64,000 bases of DNA from a bacterium (lineage in GTDB: Bacteria; Bacteroidota; Bacteroidia; Flavobacteriales_D; Sanyastnellaceae). The position numbers and the translations under genes are program-made. Location: positions 100,953 through 164,952 of the forward strand of contig JAPOHG010000002.1 of assembly GCA_029979565.1 (NCBI GenBank), given 5' to 3'. The notes under the pieces were generated by a model. It was not told the DNA's origin. It worked only from the letters and a program-made list of their open reading frames with translations, and did no database searches. Positions 43,822-53,160 of the stretch are shown here, piece after piece; position 1 is the stretch's first letter; every line of letters starts with the position of its first letter.

Positions 43822-43829
43822 TAAATTTG
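43822..43829 (+). promoter_or_regulatory. -7 promoter box of glnS, leaderless geometry
   Basis: TAAATTTG-CACC-ATG is a perfect TAnnTTTG box with 4 nt to the start codon. It is nearly identical to the mtaB promoter. Confidence 0.6.
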
Positions 43830-43833
43830 CACC

Positions 43834-45507
43834 ATGTCGAATACGTCCATGGAAGGCGAAGCACGCGCGCTGAACTTCATTGAACAAAAGATTGAAGCAG
43901 ACATTGCCGCTGGAAAACACGGGGGGAGAGTCCACACGCGATTTCCTCCAGAGCCCAACGGATACCTGCACATTGGCCATGCGAAAGCCATTTGTGTCAG
44001 TTTTGGACTAGCGCAGCAATATGGTGGTAAAACCAACCTGCGTTTCGATGACACCAATCCAGAAAAGGAAAGCGTCGAGTACGTCAACGCCATCCGAGAG
44101 GATATCGCGTGGTTGGGGTTTGAATGGAACGGTGGGGAGTATTACACCAGCGACTATTTCCAGCAACTGTTTGATTACGCCTGCGACCTCATCGGGAAAG
44201 GCTTAGCATACATCGACGACCAAACGGCTGAACAAATTGCTTCACAAAAGGGCGCACCGGGGACCCCCGGGATCAATAGTCCGTTTCGGGAACGCTCGCC
44301 AGAGGAAAACCGTCGGTTGTTTGAAGAAATGAAGGCCGGCCAATGCAAGGAAGGAGAACGGGTATTACGCGCCAAAATTGACATGGCTCATGACAACATG
44401 CTCATGCGCGATCCGGTGATTTATCGGATCAAGTTTGTCGATCACCACCGTACCGGAAACGATTGGGTTATTTACCCCATGTATGACTTCGCCCATGGAC
44501 AATCGGATTCCATTGAACGAATCTCCCATAGCCTTTGTTCACTGGAGTTTGAGAACCATCGACCCCTTTACAATTGGTTTATTCAAGCGTTGGGTATTTA
44601 CCCCAGTGAACAGACGGAATTTGCTCGACTGAACTTGAATTACACCATCATGTCGAAGCGCAAATTGCTTCGCTTGGTCGAGGAGGGGGTAGTGGACGGT
44701 TGGGACGATCCACGCATGCCGACCATTTCGGGATTGCGCAGGCGGGGGTACACTCCCGAGAGCATCCGGGTGTTTGCGGACCGCGTAGGCGTAGCCAAGC
44801 GCAACAACACCATCGATGTGAGTTTGTTGGAGTGGTCCCTGCGCGATGATTTGAACCGAAGGGCCCCTCGCGTTATGGCCGTCTTGAACCCCATTCGATT
44901 GCGGGTTTTGAACTATCCTGAAGGCGAGACGGAAATGCTAACCACCGTGAACAACCCGGAGGATGAATCAGCGGGTACGCGCGAGATTCCTTTCGGTCGT
45001 GAACTTTGGATGGAGGCCGATGATTTCCGTGTGGAGGTAAACAAGAAATGGTTTCGTCTGGCCCCAGGGAGAACGGTGCGATTGAAATCTGCATACATCG
45101 TCGAATACGCGGATCACGTGGAGGATGAACATGGCAATGTGACCGAAGTGCACGTGAACTACATTCCGAACAGCCGCAGCGGCCAAGACACCTCAGGGGT
45201 AAAACCCAAAGGCACCCTTCATTGGGTCGCGGCTGGTCAAGCGGATGAGGCGGAGGTGCGGCTTTACGACCGGTTGTTCCGGGAGGCTTCGCCTGAAGCG
45301 GACGGGGACTTTATGGACGCCTTGAACCCCAATAGTTTGGAAGTACTAAAGGGGTGTAAAGTGGAGCCTTCATTGGCCCAAGCCGAAGTTGGAACGGTTT
45401 TTCAATTCACGCGACTGGGCTACTTTACCTTGGATTCAAAATACAGCAAGCCCGGATCACCGGTGTTCAATCGTGCTGTGACGTTGAAGGATGGTTGGAA
45501 GGGATGA
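43834..45507 (+). CDS. glnS: Glutaminyl-tRNA synthetase
   Basis: A class I aminoacyl-tRNA synthetase of 557 aa. The HIGH motif is in RFPPEPNGYLHIGHAKAI and the KMSKS-like loop is YTIMSKRKL. The block VYPMYDFAHGQSD-like stretch (IYPMYDFAHGQSDSIERISHSLCSLEFE) is typical of GlnRS rather than GluRS. Two C-terminal anticodon-binding beta-barrels follow. It charges tRNA-Gln directly, so this organism need not rely on the GatCAB amidotransferase for Gln. Its 3' end is 17 nt from the convergent cca gene. Confidence 0.95.
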   Translation: MSNTSMEGEARALNFIEQKIEADIAAGKHGGRVHTRFPPEPNGYLHIGHAKAICVSFGLAQQYGGKTNLRFDDTNPEKESVEYVNAIREDIAWLGFEWNGGEYYTSDYFQQLFDYACDLIGKGLAYIDDQTAEQIASQKGAPGTPGINSPFRERSPEENRRLFEEMKAGQCKEGERVLRAKIDMAHDNMLMRDPVIYRIKFVDHHRTGNDWVIYPMYDFAHGQSDSIERISHSLCSLEFENHRPLYNWFIQALGIYPSEQTEFARLNLNYTIMSKRKLLRLVEEGVVDGWDDPRMPTISGLRRRGYTPESIRVFADRVGVAKRNNTIDVSLLEWSLRDDLNRRAPRVMAVLNPIRLRVLNYPEGETEMLTTVNNPEDESAGTREIPFGRELWMEADDFRVEVNKKWFRLAPGRTVRLKSAYIVEYADHVEDEHGNVTEVHVNYIPNSRSGQDTSGVKPKGTLHWVAAGQADEAEVRLYDRLFREASPEADGDFMDALNPNSLEVLKGCKVEPSLAQAEVGTVFQFTRLGYFTLDSKYSKPGSPVFNRAVTLKDGWKG

Positions 45508-45524
45508 GCTCGCCGCAGCGAGAA

Positions 45525-46949
45525 TCACTTTGGAGATAAGCCCATTTTAGCCGCCAATTCGAGCATGAGTTCTTTCGCTGGACCCGGCTCATTGGGGATG
45601 TGACCGTCTAAAATCGCCTCCTTGATGGCGTTTTTCAAATCACCGATGGGTTTGCTGGGCGGAATCCCGAACGTCTCCATGATTTCCTCACCGGAGATGG
45701 GTGGTTGGAAATTGCGCAGGTGATCTTTCTCCTCAACGTCTTTCAATTTCTGAACCACGATGTCGTAATTGGCGAGGTACCGCTTGACACGCGCTTCATT
45801 TTTCGAGGTGATGTCCGCTCGGCACAAAATCATCAAGGCGTCGATATCGTCGCCTGCATCGAAGAGCAGCCGGCGCACGGCGCTGTCCGTGATTTGATTT
45901 TTTGTCAATGCGATGGGCCGCAAATGCAGGAGCACCAATTTTTGGACAAACTTCATTTTGTGGTCCAAGGGCAGTTTCATCCGCTTGAAAATCTTCGGCA
46001 CCATGCGTGCACCCTTGTCCTCGTGACCGTGAAATGTCCAGCCGTGGTTGCGTTGGAATCGTTTGGTGGCGGGCTTGGCTATATCGTGAAGGATGGCCGC
46101 CCAGCGGAGCCAAAGGTCATTGGAAACCTTCGCTACATTGTCCAATACTTCTAGGGTATGGTAGAAATTGTCCTTGTGCCCTACACCATCGCGCCATTCG
46201 ATGCCTTTCAAGGCTTCCATTTCTGGAAATATGATCCCCAACAATCCGCACTTATCGAGCAATTTGAATCCAATCGACGGTCGAGGGCTTAAAATGATCT
46301 TGTGGAGTTCGGTGTGGATCCGCTCTTGGCTGATGATTTCCATGCGGTTGGCGTTTCGCTGAATGGATGCCAGGTTGGAGTCGGTGATGCGAAAGTGCAA
46401 TTGGGTGGCGAAGCGAATGGCTCTCAGCATTCGAAGTGGATCATCGCAGAACGTGATGTCTGGATCCAAAGGGGTTTGGATGCACTGATTTTCCAAATCG
46501 CGAACCCCATTGAATGGATCGACCAAGTCTCCAAACGTCGATTCATTTAGACTGATGGCAAGGGCGTTGATGGTGAAATCCCTTCGGTTCTGGTCGTCTT
46601 CGATGGTGCCGTCTTCGACGATTGGCTTTCGGCTACCGCGTTCGTAGGATTCCTTGCGAGCACCTACAAATTCCACCTCCCAGTCGCGGTAACGAAACAT
46701 GGCCGTCCCGAAGTTTTTGAAGACGGTCACTTTGCCAGCATTAAGCGCTTGAGAGGCCTTCTTAGCCAATTCGATGCCGCTTCCTTCAACGACCACGTCG
46801 ATGTCTTTGCAACGGCGTTGGAGCAAGAGATCCCGCACGAACCCGCCAATGGCATAAGCAGACTTGCCTTCTTCGTCCGCAATTTTTCCAATGGTCTTGA
46901 ACAGCGGATGGTTCAGGTGGGCCGAGTAGTTCATGGCTTCTGCGGACAT
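45525..46949 (-). CDS. cca: CCA tRNA nucleotidyltransferase with HD domain
   Basis: A class II nucleotidyltransferase head (AYAIGGFVRDLLLQRRCKDIDVVVEGSG) with the DxD metal site, followed by RRDFTINALAISLNE and the tRNA-binding neck (DPLRMLRAIRFATQLHFRI). An HD domain follows at about residues 255-370 (GHKDNFYHTLEVLDNVAKV; RWAAILHDIAKPATKRF). The enzyme builds or repairs the 3' CCA end of tRNAs. This matters here because the tRNA gene in this window does not encode CCA. The length of 474 aa fits the Bacteroidota form. A TACCTTTG box lies 5 nt before the ATG. Confidence 0.93.
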   Translation of the reverse strand: MSAEAMNYSAHLNHPLFKTIGKIADEEGKSAYAIGGFVRDLLLQRRCKDIDVVVEGSGIELAKKASQALNAGKVTVFKNFGTAMFRYRDWEVEFVGARKESYERGSRKPIVEDGTIEDDQNRRDFTINALAISLNESTFGDLVDPFNGVRDLENQCIQTPLDPDITFCDDPLRMLRAIRFATQLHFRITDSNLASIQRNANRMEIISQERIHTELHKIILSPRPSIGFKLLDKCGLLGIIFPEMEALKGIEWRDGVGHKDNFYHTLEVLDNVAKVSNDLWLRWAAILHDIAKPATKRFQRNHGWTFHGHEDKGARMVPKIFKRMKLPLDHKMKFVQKLVLLHLRPIALTKNQITDSAVRRLLFDAGDDIDALMILCRADITSKNEARVKRYLANYDIVVQKLKDVEEKDHLRNFQPPISGEEIMETFGIPPSKPIGDLKNAIKEAILDGHIPNEPGPAKELMLELAAKMGLSPK

Positions 46950-46954
46950 GGGGT

Positions 46955-46962
46955 CAAAGGTA
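46955..46962 (-). promoter_or_regulatory. -7 promoter box of cca, leaderless geometry
   Basis: The minus strand reads TACCTTTG-ACCCC-ATG, a full TAnnTTTG match with 5 nt to the start. Confidence 0.55.
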
Positions 46963-46974
46963 CGCGGATAGCGA

Positions 46975-47571
46975 TTAGCTCCTCAAGATGCGCATTCGTC
47001 CCGCATCGTCAAAAAGAACGAGCATGGAGGATTGATTGGAATTCAATTCATCACGTCGGTAGGCTGCGTTGTAGTCGACCGCCGATGTTACCTGTTGATT
47101 GACTTCGTTGAAGGTGCGCGGCGTGGGTTGTTTGGCGAGGTTGGCGCTTGTGGAAGCGAGAGGGGCTCCAACGCCGTGTATCAGAAAGCGCAAGTACGGA
47201 TCGGTTACGAGGCGCACTGCGATGGATTCATCGTCCCGCACCATGCCGGGAGCGAAAGTGTACCGGACGCGGCTGCCAATCGTCCCGACCAGCGTAACAG
47301 GACGGTCACTCACTTCCAATAATTCCCATGCCGCTTCCGGTAGGTTGGGGAGGAGTTGTTCCAATTCTTGCTCTGAATCCACCAACATGAGCAACGTCTC
47401 TGAAATCGACCGTTGCTTGATGTCAAAAATGCGCTGAACTCCCTCGGCAGACGTGGCGTCCGCGGCGAGTCCCCAGACCGTATCGGTCGGATGGGAAATG
47501 ACACCGTTGTTGCGCAACGTGCGAACAGCGGCCAGGGCGTCTTCGTGCCAAGGGGGCCGCTTTTTACCCAT
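46975..47571 (-). CDS. L-threonylcarbamoyladenylate synthase (Sua5/YrdC/YwlC)
   Basis: The ATG at 47571 starts MGKKRPPWHEDALAAVRTLRNNG and overlaps the purC stop by 8 nt. The YrdC core is visible: GVISHPTDTVWGLAADATS, IFDIKQRSISETLLMLV, VTLVGTIGSRVRYTFAPGMVRDDESIAVRLV and PLASTSANLA. It makes threonylcarbamoyl-AMP, the first step of t6A in tRNA. MtaB, in this same window, acts on that t6A. The length of 198 aa is the short TsaC-like form without the Sua5 C-terminal domain. It is the last gene of the phoH-purC run. Confidence 0.9.
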   Translation of the reverse strand: MGKKRPPWHEDALAAVRTLRNNGVISHPTDTVWGLAADATSAEGVQRIFDIKQRSISETLLMLVDSEQELEQLLPNLPEAAWELLEVSDRPVTLVGTIGSRVRYTFAPGMVRDDESIAVRLVTDPYLRFLIHGVGAPLASTSANLAKQPTPRTFNEVNQQVTSAVDYNAAYRRDELNSNQSSMLVLFDDAGRMRILRS

Positions 47572-48520
47572 GGCATTCGGTTGCAATCCAATCGCCCACT
47601 GCGGCCTCGATTTCACCTTCTAGGTTTTCAGCTTCCTGCCGCTCAAAAGGCTTCCCTGTCACCTGCTCATACAAGCCGATGTATCGGTCGCTCACCTGCT
47701 TGATAAAGCTGTCCGGCATTTCCGGGACGGATTGGCCATCAAGGCCCATGAAATCATGGTCCATCAACCACTCACGGACGAATTCTTTGCTGAGTTGTTT
47801 TTGCTGCTCCCCTCGGTCTTGTCGTTCTTGGTAGCCTTTAGCAATGAAATACCGCGAGCTATCCGGCGTATGGATTTCATCGATTAAGAACAGTTGGCCA
47901 TCGCGTAATCCAAATTCATACTTGGTATCCACAAGAATAAGCCCTTGTTCACGGGCCATTTCAGTGCCTCGTTGGAACAAGGCTCGGGTCACCCGTTCGA
48001 GTTCCGCATAAAGGTCGGGAGATACGATGTTGCGTTTCAGAATGTCTTCCTTGCTGATGTCTTCATCGTGACCTTCTTCCGCCTTTGTGGCCGGTGTGAT
48101 GATGGGCTCAGGAAAGCGGTCGTGTTCTTTCATTCCTTCGGGTAGGGTCACACCGCACAGGATCCGCTTGCCGGATTTATAGGTACGCCAGGCGTGACCC
48201 GTGAGGTAGCCGCGGATGACCATCTCCAACCGAATCGGCTCACATGCGTGTCCAATGGTTACTTGAGGGTGTGGCGTGTCCACCTTCCACGTCGGCACGA
48301 TGTCGGATACGGCATCGAGAAAATAGCTGGCAATGCCATTCAGGACCTGTCCTTTGAACGGGATGGGCTTCGGCAAGATGACGTCAAAAGCACTGATGCG
48401 ATCGGATACCACGGCTACAATCATGTTGTTCGCAATGGAATACATGTCGCGTACCTTTCCATGGTAGGCGCGGGTTTGGGTTGGGAAGTTGAAGCGCGAA
48501 TCGTGAAGGGACTGGCTCAT
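47564..48520 (-). CDS. purC: Phosphoribosylaminoimidazole-succinocarboxamide synthase
   Basis: SAICAR synthetase of 318 aa, the longer form. Blocks are YHGKVRDMYSIANNMIVAVVSDRISAFDVILP, GKGQVLNGIASYF-like FKGQVLNGIASYFLD, MVIRGYLTGHAWRTYKSG, LILVDTKYEFGL and FLIDEIHTPDSSRYF. It ligates Asp to CAIR in purine synthesis. The start overlaps the phoH stop (ATGA). Confidence 0.95.
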   Translation of the reverse strand: MSQSLHDSRFNFPTQTRAYHGKVRDMYSIANNMIVAVVSDRISAFDVILPKPIPFKGQVLNGIASYFLDAVSDIVPTWKVDTPHPQVTIGHACEPIRLEMVIRGYLTGHAWRTYKSGKRILCGVTLPEGMKEHDRFPEPIITPATKAEEGHDEDISKEDILKRNIVSPDLYAELERVTRALFQRGTEMAREQGLILVDTKYEFGLRDGQLFLIDEIHTPDSSRYFIAKGYQERQDRGEQQKQLSKEFVREWLMDHDFMGLDGQSVPEMPDSFIKQVSDRYIGLYEQVTGKPFERQEAENLEGEIEAAVGDWIATECHG

Positions 48521-49479
48521 GCTTTCGTGGATGGTATTTCTTCAGATTTTTCAAACGCCTGGATCACAGCCTTGACCAAACGGTGACGAATGACATCTGA
48601 CCCGTCCAATTCGATGAACGTAATGCCATCGATCCCGGGCAGCAGACGTCTAGCGTATTTTAGACCGGAGGCTTGTTTGTGGGGAAGGTCGATTTGTGAA
48701 GCATCGCCCGTCACGACAAACTTGGCTTCCTTGCCCATGCGCGTGAGGAACATTTTGATCTGTGCAACCGTGGTGTTTTGGGCTTCATCCAATATGACAA
48801 ACGCTTTGTCCAATGTGCGCCCGCGCATGAATGCAAGCGGGGCGATTTCGATGACTCCTTTTTCGAGGTGATCAGCCACTTTATCATACGGCAACATATC
48901 TGTGAGCGCATCATAAAGTGGCTGTAAATAGGGGTCTAATTTTTCCTTTAAGTCACCGGGCAAGAAACCGAGGTTTTCACCGGCTTCCACCGCTGGACGG
49001 GTCAGGATGATTTTTTTGACGCGTTTGTCTTTCAAGGCAGCAACGGCCATGGCCACTGCGGTGTAAGTCTTCCCTGTTCCCGCCGGGCCGATGGCGAAGA
49101 CCATATCGTCTTTGCGAATGGCATCGACGAGACGTTGCTGGTTCCGGGTTCGTGCCGTGATTCGATTTCCGTTCGGACCGTAGACCAACGTATCGTCTTT
49201 TTTGGACTGGGTCAACACGTGGGATTCATCTGCACCAATGAGGCGGTGGATGTCATCTTCGCCCAGGGCATTGTACCGCTCTATGTGCCAAAGGATCATG
49301 CGCAACACTTCATCAAACCGACCCACATCCTCCGCCGCACCTTGCGCGAAAACGATGTCGCCCCGTGCAATCAAGTGCAGCTTTGGAAAAGCTGATTTGA
49401 GGATTCGCCAGTTTGCATTTTCCGGGCCCAATAGCAACAAGGGATCAACACCTTCAATGGATATCTCTTTCTTTTGCAT
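48517..49479 (-). CDS. phoH: PhoH family ATPase/RNA helicase-like protein
   Basis: The ATG at 49479 starts MQKKEISIEGVDPLLLLGPEN and lies 9 nt after a TATTTTTG box. An N-terminal KH-like part covers about 110 residues. The PhoH ATPase follows: Walker A FAIGPAGTGKTYTAVAMAVA, LTRPAVEAGENLGFLPGDLKEK, Walker B FVILDEAQNTT and VTGDASQIDLP. The length of 320 aa is typical. PhoH proteins are linked to RNA metabolism, but the exact role is unsettled. It heads the phoH-purC-tsaC run. Confidence 0.92.
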   Translation of the reverse strand: MQKKEISIEGVDPLLLLGPENANWRILKSAFPKLHLIARGDIVFAQGAAEDVGRFDEVLRMILWHIERYNALGEDDIHRLIGADESHVLTQSKKDDTLVYGPNGNRITARTRNQQRLVDAIRKDDMVFAIGPAGTGKTYTAVAMAVAALKDKRVKKIILTRPAVEAGENLGFLPGDLKEKLDPYLQPLYDALTDMLPYDKVADHLEKGVIEIAPLAFMRGRTLDKAFVILDEAQNTTVAQIKMFLTRMGKEAKFVVTGDASQIDLPHKQASGLKYARRLLPGIDGITFIELDGSDVIRHRLVKAVIQAFEKSEEIPSTKA

Positions 49480-49488
49480 GTGCGGACA

Positions 49489-49511
49489 CAAAAATAGGTT
49501 CCCCACCTTTG
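49489..49511. promoter_or_regulatory. Divergent overlapping promoters of phoH and the SAM hydrolase-family gene
   Basis: In a 36-bp gap the minus strand has TATTTTTG (49489-49496), 9 nt before the phoH ATG. The plus strand has CACCTTTG (49504-49511), 4 nt before the ATG at 49516. The -7 boxes are 7 nt apart, so the two promoters cannot be open at once. Confidence 0.55.
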
Positions 49512-49515
49512 TAAA

Positions 49516-50334
49516 ATGCCAATCGTTACGCTAACATCTGACTTTGGATTGGACAGCCATTACACGGCCGTGATCAAAGGAGCACTGCACAAGCGCGTGG
49601 AGGGTTTGCGAATCGTGGACATTTCGCATCGCATACGAAAATTCGATGCTGTTGAAGCCGCTTTTGTTTTGCGGTCGGTGTACCCAGAATTTCCAGCGGG
49701 TACCATTCATCTTATATGCGTTCGCAGCGCAGATTCACCGGAATGTCCCCATCGATTGGTCCGTCTGGATGGCCATTATTTCATCGGCGCAGATACGGGC
49801 GTATTTCGGCTGCTGTCGGACAAGAAACCGGAAGGGGTTTTCGATTTTTCGGGATTGAATTTGGATGTCGCGGCACCGACGTTTCCCGAGCGAGAGGTGT
49901 TTGTTCCAGCGGCAGCCCATTTGGCGCGAGGCGGAAAAGAAGACCTCATTGGTCGAACGACGGGGGGCCTGAAAGAGGCCCAGCCGCGCCGATTGAGTTA
50001 CGACGAAGACACGCTGGTCGGCCACGTTGTTTACATCGACGATTACGGGAACGTCATAACCAACATTTCCCGAACGGCTTTCAAGGAATTTGGAAAGGGC
50101 CGCCCGTTCGAAATCCAGTTGCGCACCAGCCGGATGTCCATTCGAAAGGTTTCCGAACACTACGAGGATGTACAAGTAGGAAAGGAGGTCGCTGTTTTTA
50201 ATTATGCTGGATTGCTTGAGATTGCCATGAACAACCACAGTGCACCGGGGGATCGAGGAGGGGCTGATGCATTGCTCGGTTTGAAGCGCGATCAAGTTGT
50301 CCGTGTTCAGTTTGAGTCCGGATCCCTGTTGTAA
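49516..50334 (+). CDS. SAM hydroxide adenosyltransferase family protein (DUF62)
   Basis: The DUF62 start MPIVTLTSDFGLDSHYTAVIKGAL has the Asp that contacts the ribose of SAM. Other blocks are IVDISHRIRKFDAVEAAFVLRSVYPEFPAGTIHLICV and HYFIGADTGVFRLL, and the C-terminal beta-barrel contains VVYIDDYGNVITNI. The family hydrolyses S-adenosylmethionine to adenosine and methionine. The fluorinases and chlorinases are relatives but have an extra loop that I do not see. The length is 272 aa. The stop overlaps the next start by one base (TAATG). Confidence 0.88.
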   Translation: MPIVTLTSDFGLDSHYTAVIKGALHKRVEGLRIVDISHRIRKFDAVEAAFVLRSVYPEFPAGTIHLICVRSADSPECPHRLVRLDGHYFIGADTGVFRLLSDKKPEGVFDFSGLNLDVAAPTFPEREVFVPAAAHLARGGKEDLIGRTTGGLKEAQPRRLSYDEDTLVGHVVYIDDYGNVITNISRTAFKEFGKGRPFEIQLRTSRMSIRKVSEHYEDVQVGKEVAVFNYAGLLEIAMNNHSAPGDRGGADALLGLKRDQVVRVQFESGSLL

Positions 50335-50648
50335 TGCTGTTACGCATCGTGAAAATGGAATTCAGACCGTCGCAAGTGAAGGCATTTGACGACTTGTTCG
50401 TTCGGGTTCATTCGCGCATAGAGACCATGCCGGGCTGCCGCAAGGTCCTCCTGCTTCATGGAGCGGAGAGTGAATGCGTTCGAACGACGTTGAGCTGGTG
50501 GGATGACGCATCCCATTTGGAGGCTTACCGCAAGTCACCTTTTTTCGGAGAGGTTTGGCCAAAAACGAAGGCCATGCTCAATGCTCCAGCAATCGCTTGG
50601 TCGTCTGCATGGCCGGAGGGCGAGGCGATTCCAAATGCTGCCGAATGA
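50334..50648 (+). CDS. Small ABM-fold (antibiotic biosynthesis monooxygenase-like) protein
   Basis: This 104-aa protein begins MLLRIVKMEFRPSQVKAFDDLFVRVHSRIETMPGCRKVLLLHG and contains RTTLSWWDDASHLEAYRKSPFF, the standard order of a ferredoxin-like ABM fold. The family includes monooxygenases and many uncharacterised members. The start overlaps the stop of the SAM hydrolase-family gene by one base, so they are co-translated. The role is unknown. Confidence 0.8.
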   Translation: MLLRIVKMEFRPSQVKAFDDLFVRVHSRIETMPGCRKVLLLHGAESECVRTTLSWWDDASHLEAYRKSPFFGEVWPKTKAMLNAPAIAWSSAWPEGEAIPNAAE

Positions 50649-50659
50649 AGGCAAAGCCC

Positions 50660-50667
50660 TAACTTCG
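50660..50667 (+). promoter_or_regulatory. -7 promoter box of gldFG
   Basis: TAACTTCG lies 8 nt before the ATG at 50676. It differs from TAnnTTTG at one base. Confidence 0.45.
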
Positions 50668-50675
50668 CCCTTACG

Positions 50676-53150
50676 ATGATCGCACTGGTTCGCAAGGAAT
50701 TTCAAGCCTTTTTCAGCACCCTTTTGGGCTACGTTGTGGTGTCCATGTTTCTCCTGCTCAACGGATTGTTTCTGTGGGTATTCCCGGGAGAGTCCAATGT
50801 ATTTGATGCCGGTCAAGCTTCGTTGGAACCGTTTTTTGTCATGGCGCCATGGGTATTGATGATTCTTGTGCCGGCAATCACCATGCGATCATTCTCGGAG
50901 GAATACCGAACCGGCACCATGGAGCTGCTTGCGACGAAACCCATTCGGCCCATGGAAATTGTGGGAGCCAAGTTTCTCGGTGCGTTTTCGGTGCTCTTGT
51001 TTGCCCTAATGCCTACATTGTTGTTCATCCCGATCATCGGGTGGCTGGGGCAACCGCAGTGGAATTTCGACGCTGGGGCAATCAAGGGTAGTTACCTCGG
51101 TTTGGTTCTGTTGTGCGGTGCGTTTACCTCGATCGGTATTGCGATATCGGCTTTATCGAAGAATGCGCTTGTTGCCTACTTGGCCACCATGGTGACATTG
51201 GTTTTTGGATTCATCGGTTTTCAAGCGCTAGCGAGCTTTGACGCTTTGGGCACGTGGGATTTGGTGTTCAGTCAATTGGGGATGAGTGCCCATTATCAAG
51301 CACTGAGCCGGGGATTGATTGGTTCCGGTGATTTGGTCTATTTCCTGTTGATGGTGTCGGTGTTTCTTCTGTTGGCGCGGTTCGCCTTTGTTTGCCAGCG
51401 GCTGAACAACCGGGATCAAATCATGGAGTGGTTGTTGGGCACAGCGATTGCAGGGGTGTTGGCTTGGGGGTTTTCATTTGCTTCATTCCAGATCGATTTC
51501 ACCGAAGAGAAGCGTTTCACCATGACAAAGGCGACCCAATCCTTGCTGGAGTCGTTAGAGGATGAAGTGTTCATCACCTGCTACCTGACCGGAGATTACC
51601 CGGCTCAATGGAAACGTCTCGAACGGGCCATCCGCTACCAATTGGAGGACATGGCAGGGATTTCGGAGGGCAACCTGCGTTTTCAATTTGTTGATATCTA
51701 TGAAATTGACGACCGCCAGACCATCGGCCAAAATGAGGAGAAACTGGTCGAGCAGGGATTGAATTATTCCCGCATAGCCTTTACCGAGTCGGGAGCGCAA
51801 GCGTTTAAGACCATCTGGCCTGCAGCATTGATTTCATACCAAGGCAAAACAGAACCGGTGCAGTTTTTCCGTTCGGAAATGCCCGAACCCACCGAAGCCA
51901 TGATCCAGGGCTCGATCAACGCCCTGGAATACGAACTATCCAGAGCGATGAGGAAGCTCATTGCACTGGAACGTCCTCGGATTGCCATCATCGGCGGTCA
52001 CGGTGAACTAAACGAGGCGGAAAGGGCAGATTTTGTAATGGATTTGGAAACGGATTACGACGTATTCGATGTCAACATCGATGGCCAGTTGAATATGCTG
52101 TCTGAAAAGATTGAAGGAATGGCACGGCGGGTGAACCGATTTGACCTCGCAATCATCGCCAAGCCAGATTCCTCGTTCGATGCCAAGGATCAAGTCATTA
52201 TCGACCAATTTATCATGAACGGTGGTCGGGTGATGTGGTTGGTCGACCCCATTGCCATCGACCTGGACAGCTTGGCGCAAAACCAAGTCACCATGGGGGT
52301 GACCAACGAATTGGGTATTTACGATCAGCTGTTTCAATACGGGGTGCGGTTTAACCGCAACCTGGTCATTGACTTTCAATGCGCGCCCATCGTCATGGGG
52401 GCCGGGCCATTGGGCAATCAGCAAAACATGCAGCTATTCAATTGGTATTATGCACCCGTGGCCATGCCCCTTGGGATGAGCCATCCCATCACCACCAACT
52501 TGGACCCGGTGAAATTCGATTTTGCGTCGCGGTTGGATACGGTCCAGGTTGGCGGAGATTTGCGCAAACACGTGTTGCTTGCTTCCTCAGAAATGTCGCG
52601 TGAATACAAGGCACCCGTTCGGATTTCAAGCAATGTCGTTGAATTGAACCCGGAATATTTCATCCAAAACAACCTGCCCAATCAGCCACTTGCGGTGTTG
52701 GTTGAAGGAACCTTCGAGTCGGCATTTCAGCATCGTTTGCCGGATGCGTTGAAAAACGACGAAGACTTTGCGTTCCAGTCCACGAGTGTTCCGACCGCTC
52801 AGGTTATGATCGGAGATGGAGACCTCATGCGCAACCAAGTCAAGGACGGACCGAACGGGCCGATGATCCTGCCTTTGGGTTACGACCGCAACGCTCGTCG
52901 CGTCGTGTACGATAACAAAGAGTTTTTGCGCAACGCGGTTAGTTATCTGCTCAACGAAACCGCTTCCATTTCGGTAAGGTCTCGGGCGATTGCCCTTCGG
53001 CCACTTCACATCGAACGAATTCGCTCAGAGCGTCTAGGATGGCAAACCATGGCATTGGCTTTGCCCATCGGGCTTGTTTTAAGTTTGGGATGGACTTTTA
53101 CCATCCGCCGACGACGACGCTATGCCAGACGAATACCATCCGCGGCCTAA
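50676..53150 (+). CDS. GldF-GldG fusion: gliding-associated ABC transporter permease and GldG domain
   Basis: One uninterrupted frame of 824 aa joins two proteins that are usually separate. Residues 1-245 match GldF, an ABC-2 type permease: FFSTLLGYVVVSMFLLLNGLFLW, APWVLMILVPAITMRSFSEEYRTGTMELLATKPI. From about 250 (WLLGTAIAGVLAWGFSFASFQIDFTEEKRFTM) it matches GldG, with its periplasmic part (PRIAIIGGHGELNEAERADF; VMWLVDPIAIDLDSL) and a C-terminal membrane helix (MALALPIGLVLSLGWTFTI). GldA, GldF and GldG form an ABC transporter in Flavobacterium gliding. No gldA ATPase gene is beside it. The C-terminus overlaps a possible start of the next gene. Confidence 0.88.
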   Translation: MIALVRKEFQAFFSTLLGYVVVSMFLLLNGLFLWVFPGESNVFDAGQASLEPFFVMAPWVLMILVPAITMRSFSEEYRTGTMELLATKPIRPMEIVGAKFLGAFSVLLFALMPTLLFIPIIGWLGQPQWNFDAGAIKGSYLGLVLLCGAFTSIGIAISALSKNALVAYLATMVTLVFGFIGFQALASFDALGTWDLVFSQLGMSAHYQALSRGLIGSGDLVYFLLMVSVFLLLARFAFVCQRLNNRDQIMEWLLGTAIAGVLAWGFSFASFQIDFTEEKRFTMTKATQSLLESLEDEVFITCYLTGDYPAQWKRLERAIRYQLEDMAGISEGNLRFQFVDIYEIDDRQTIGQNEEKLVEQGLNYSRIAFTESGAQAFKTIWPAALISYQGKTEPVQFFRSEMPEPTEAMIQGSINALEYELSRAMRKLIALERPRIAIIGGHGELNEAERADFVMDLETDYDVFDVNIDGQLNMLSEKIEGMARRVNRFDLAIIAKPDSSFDAKDQVIIDQFIMNGGRVMWLVDPIAIDLDSLAQNQVTMGVTNELGIYDQLFQYGVRFNRNLVIDFQCAPIVMGAGPLGNQQNMQLFNWYYAPVAMPLGMSHPITTNLDPVKFDFASRLDTVQVGGDLRKHVLLASSEMSREYKAPVRISSNVVELNPEYFIQNNLPNQPLAVLVEGTFESAFQHRLPDALKNDEDFAFQSTSVPTAQVMIGDGDLMRNQVKDGPNGPMILPLGYDRNARRVVYDNKEFLRNAVSYLLNETASISVRSRAIALRPLHIERIRSERLGWQTMALALPIGLVLSLGWTFTIRRRRRYARRIPSAA

Positions 53151-53160
53151 ACGAGAACGC

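Noticed and set aside
45509-45522. Short hairpin CTCGC-CGCA-GCGAG between glnS and cca
   Set aside because: It has only a 5-bp stem and no T tract on either strand, so I do not call it a terminator.
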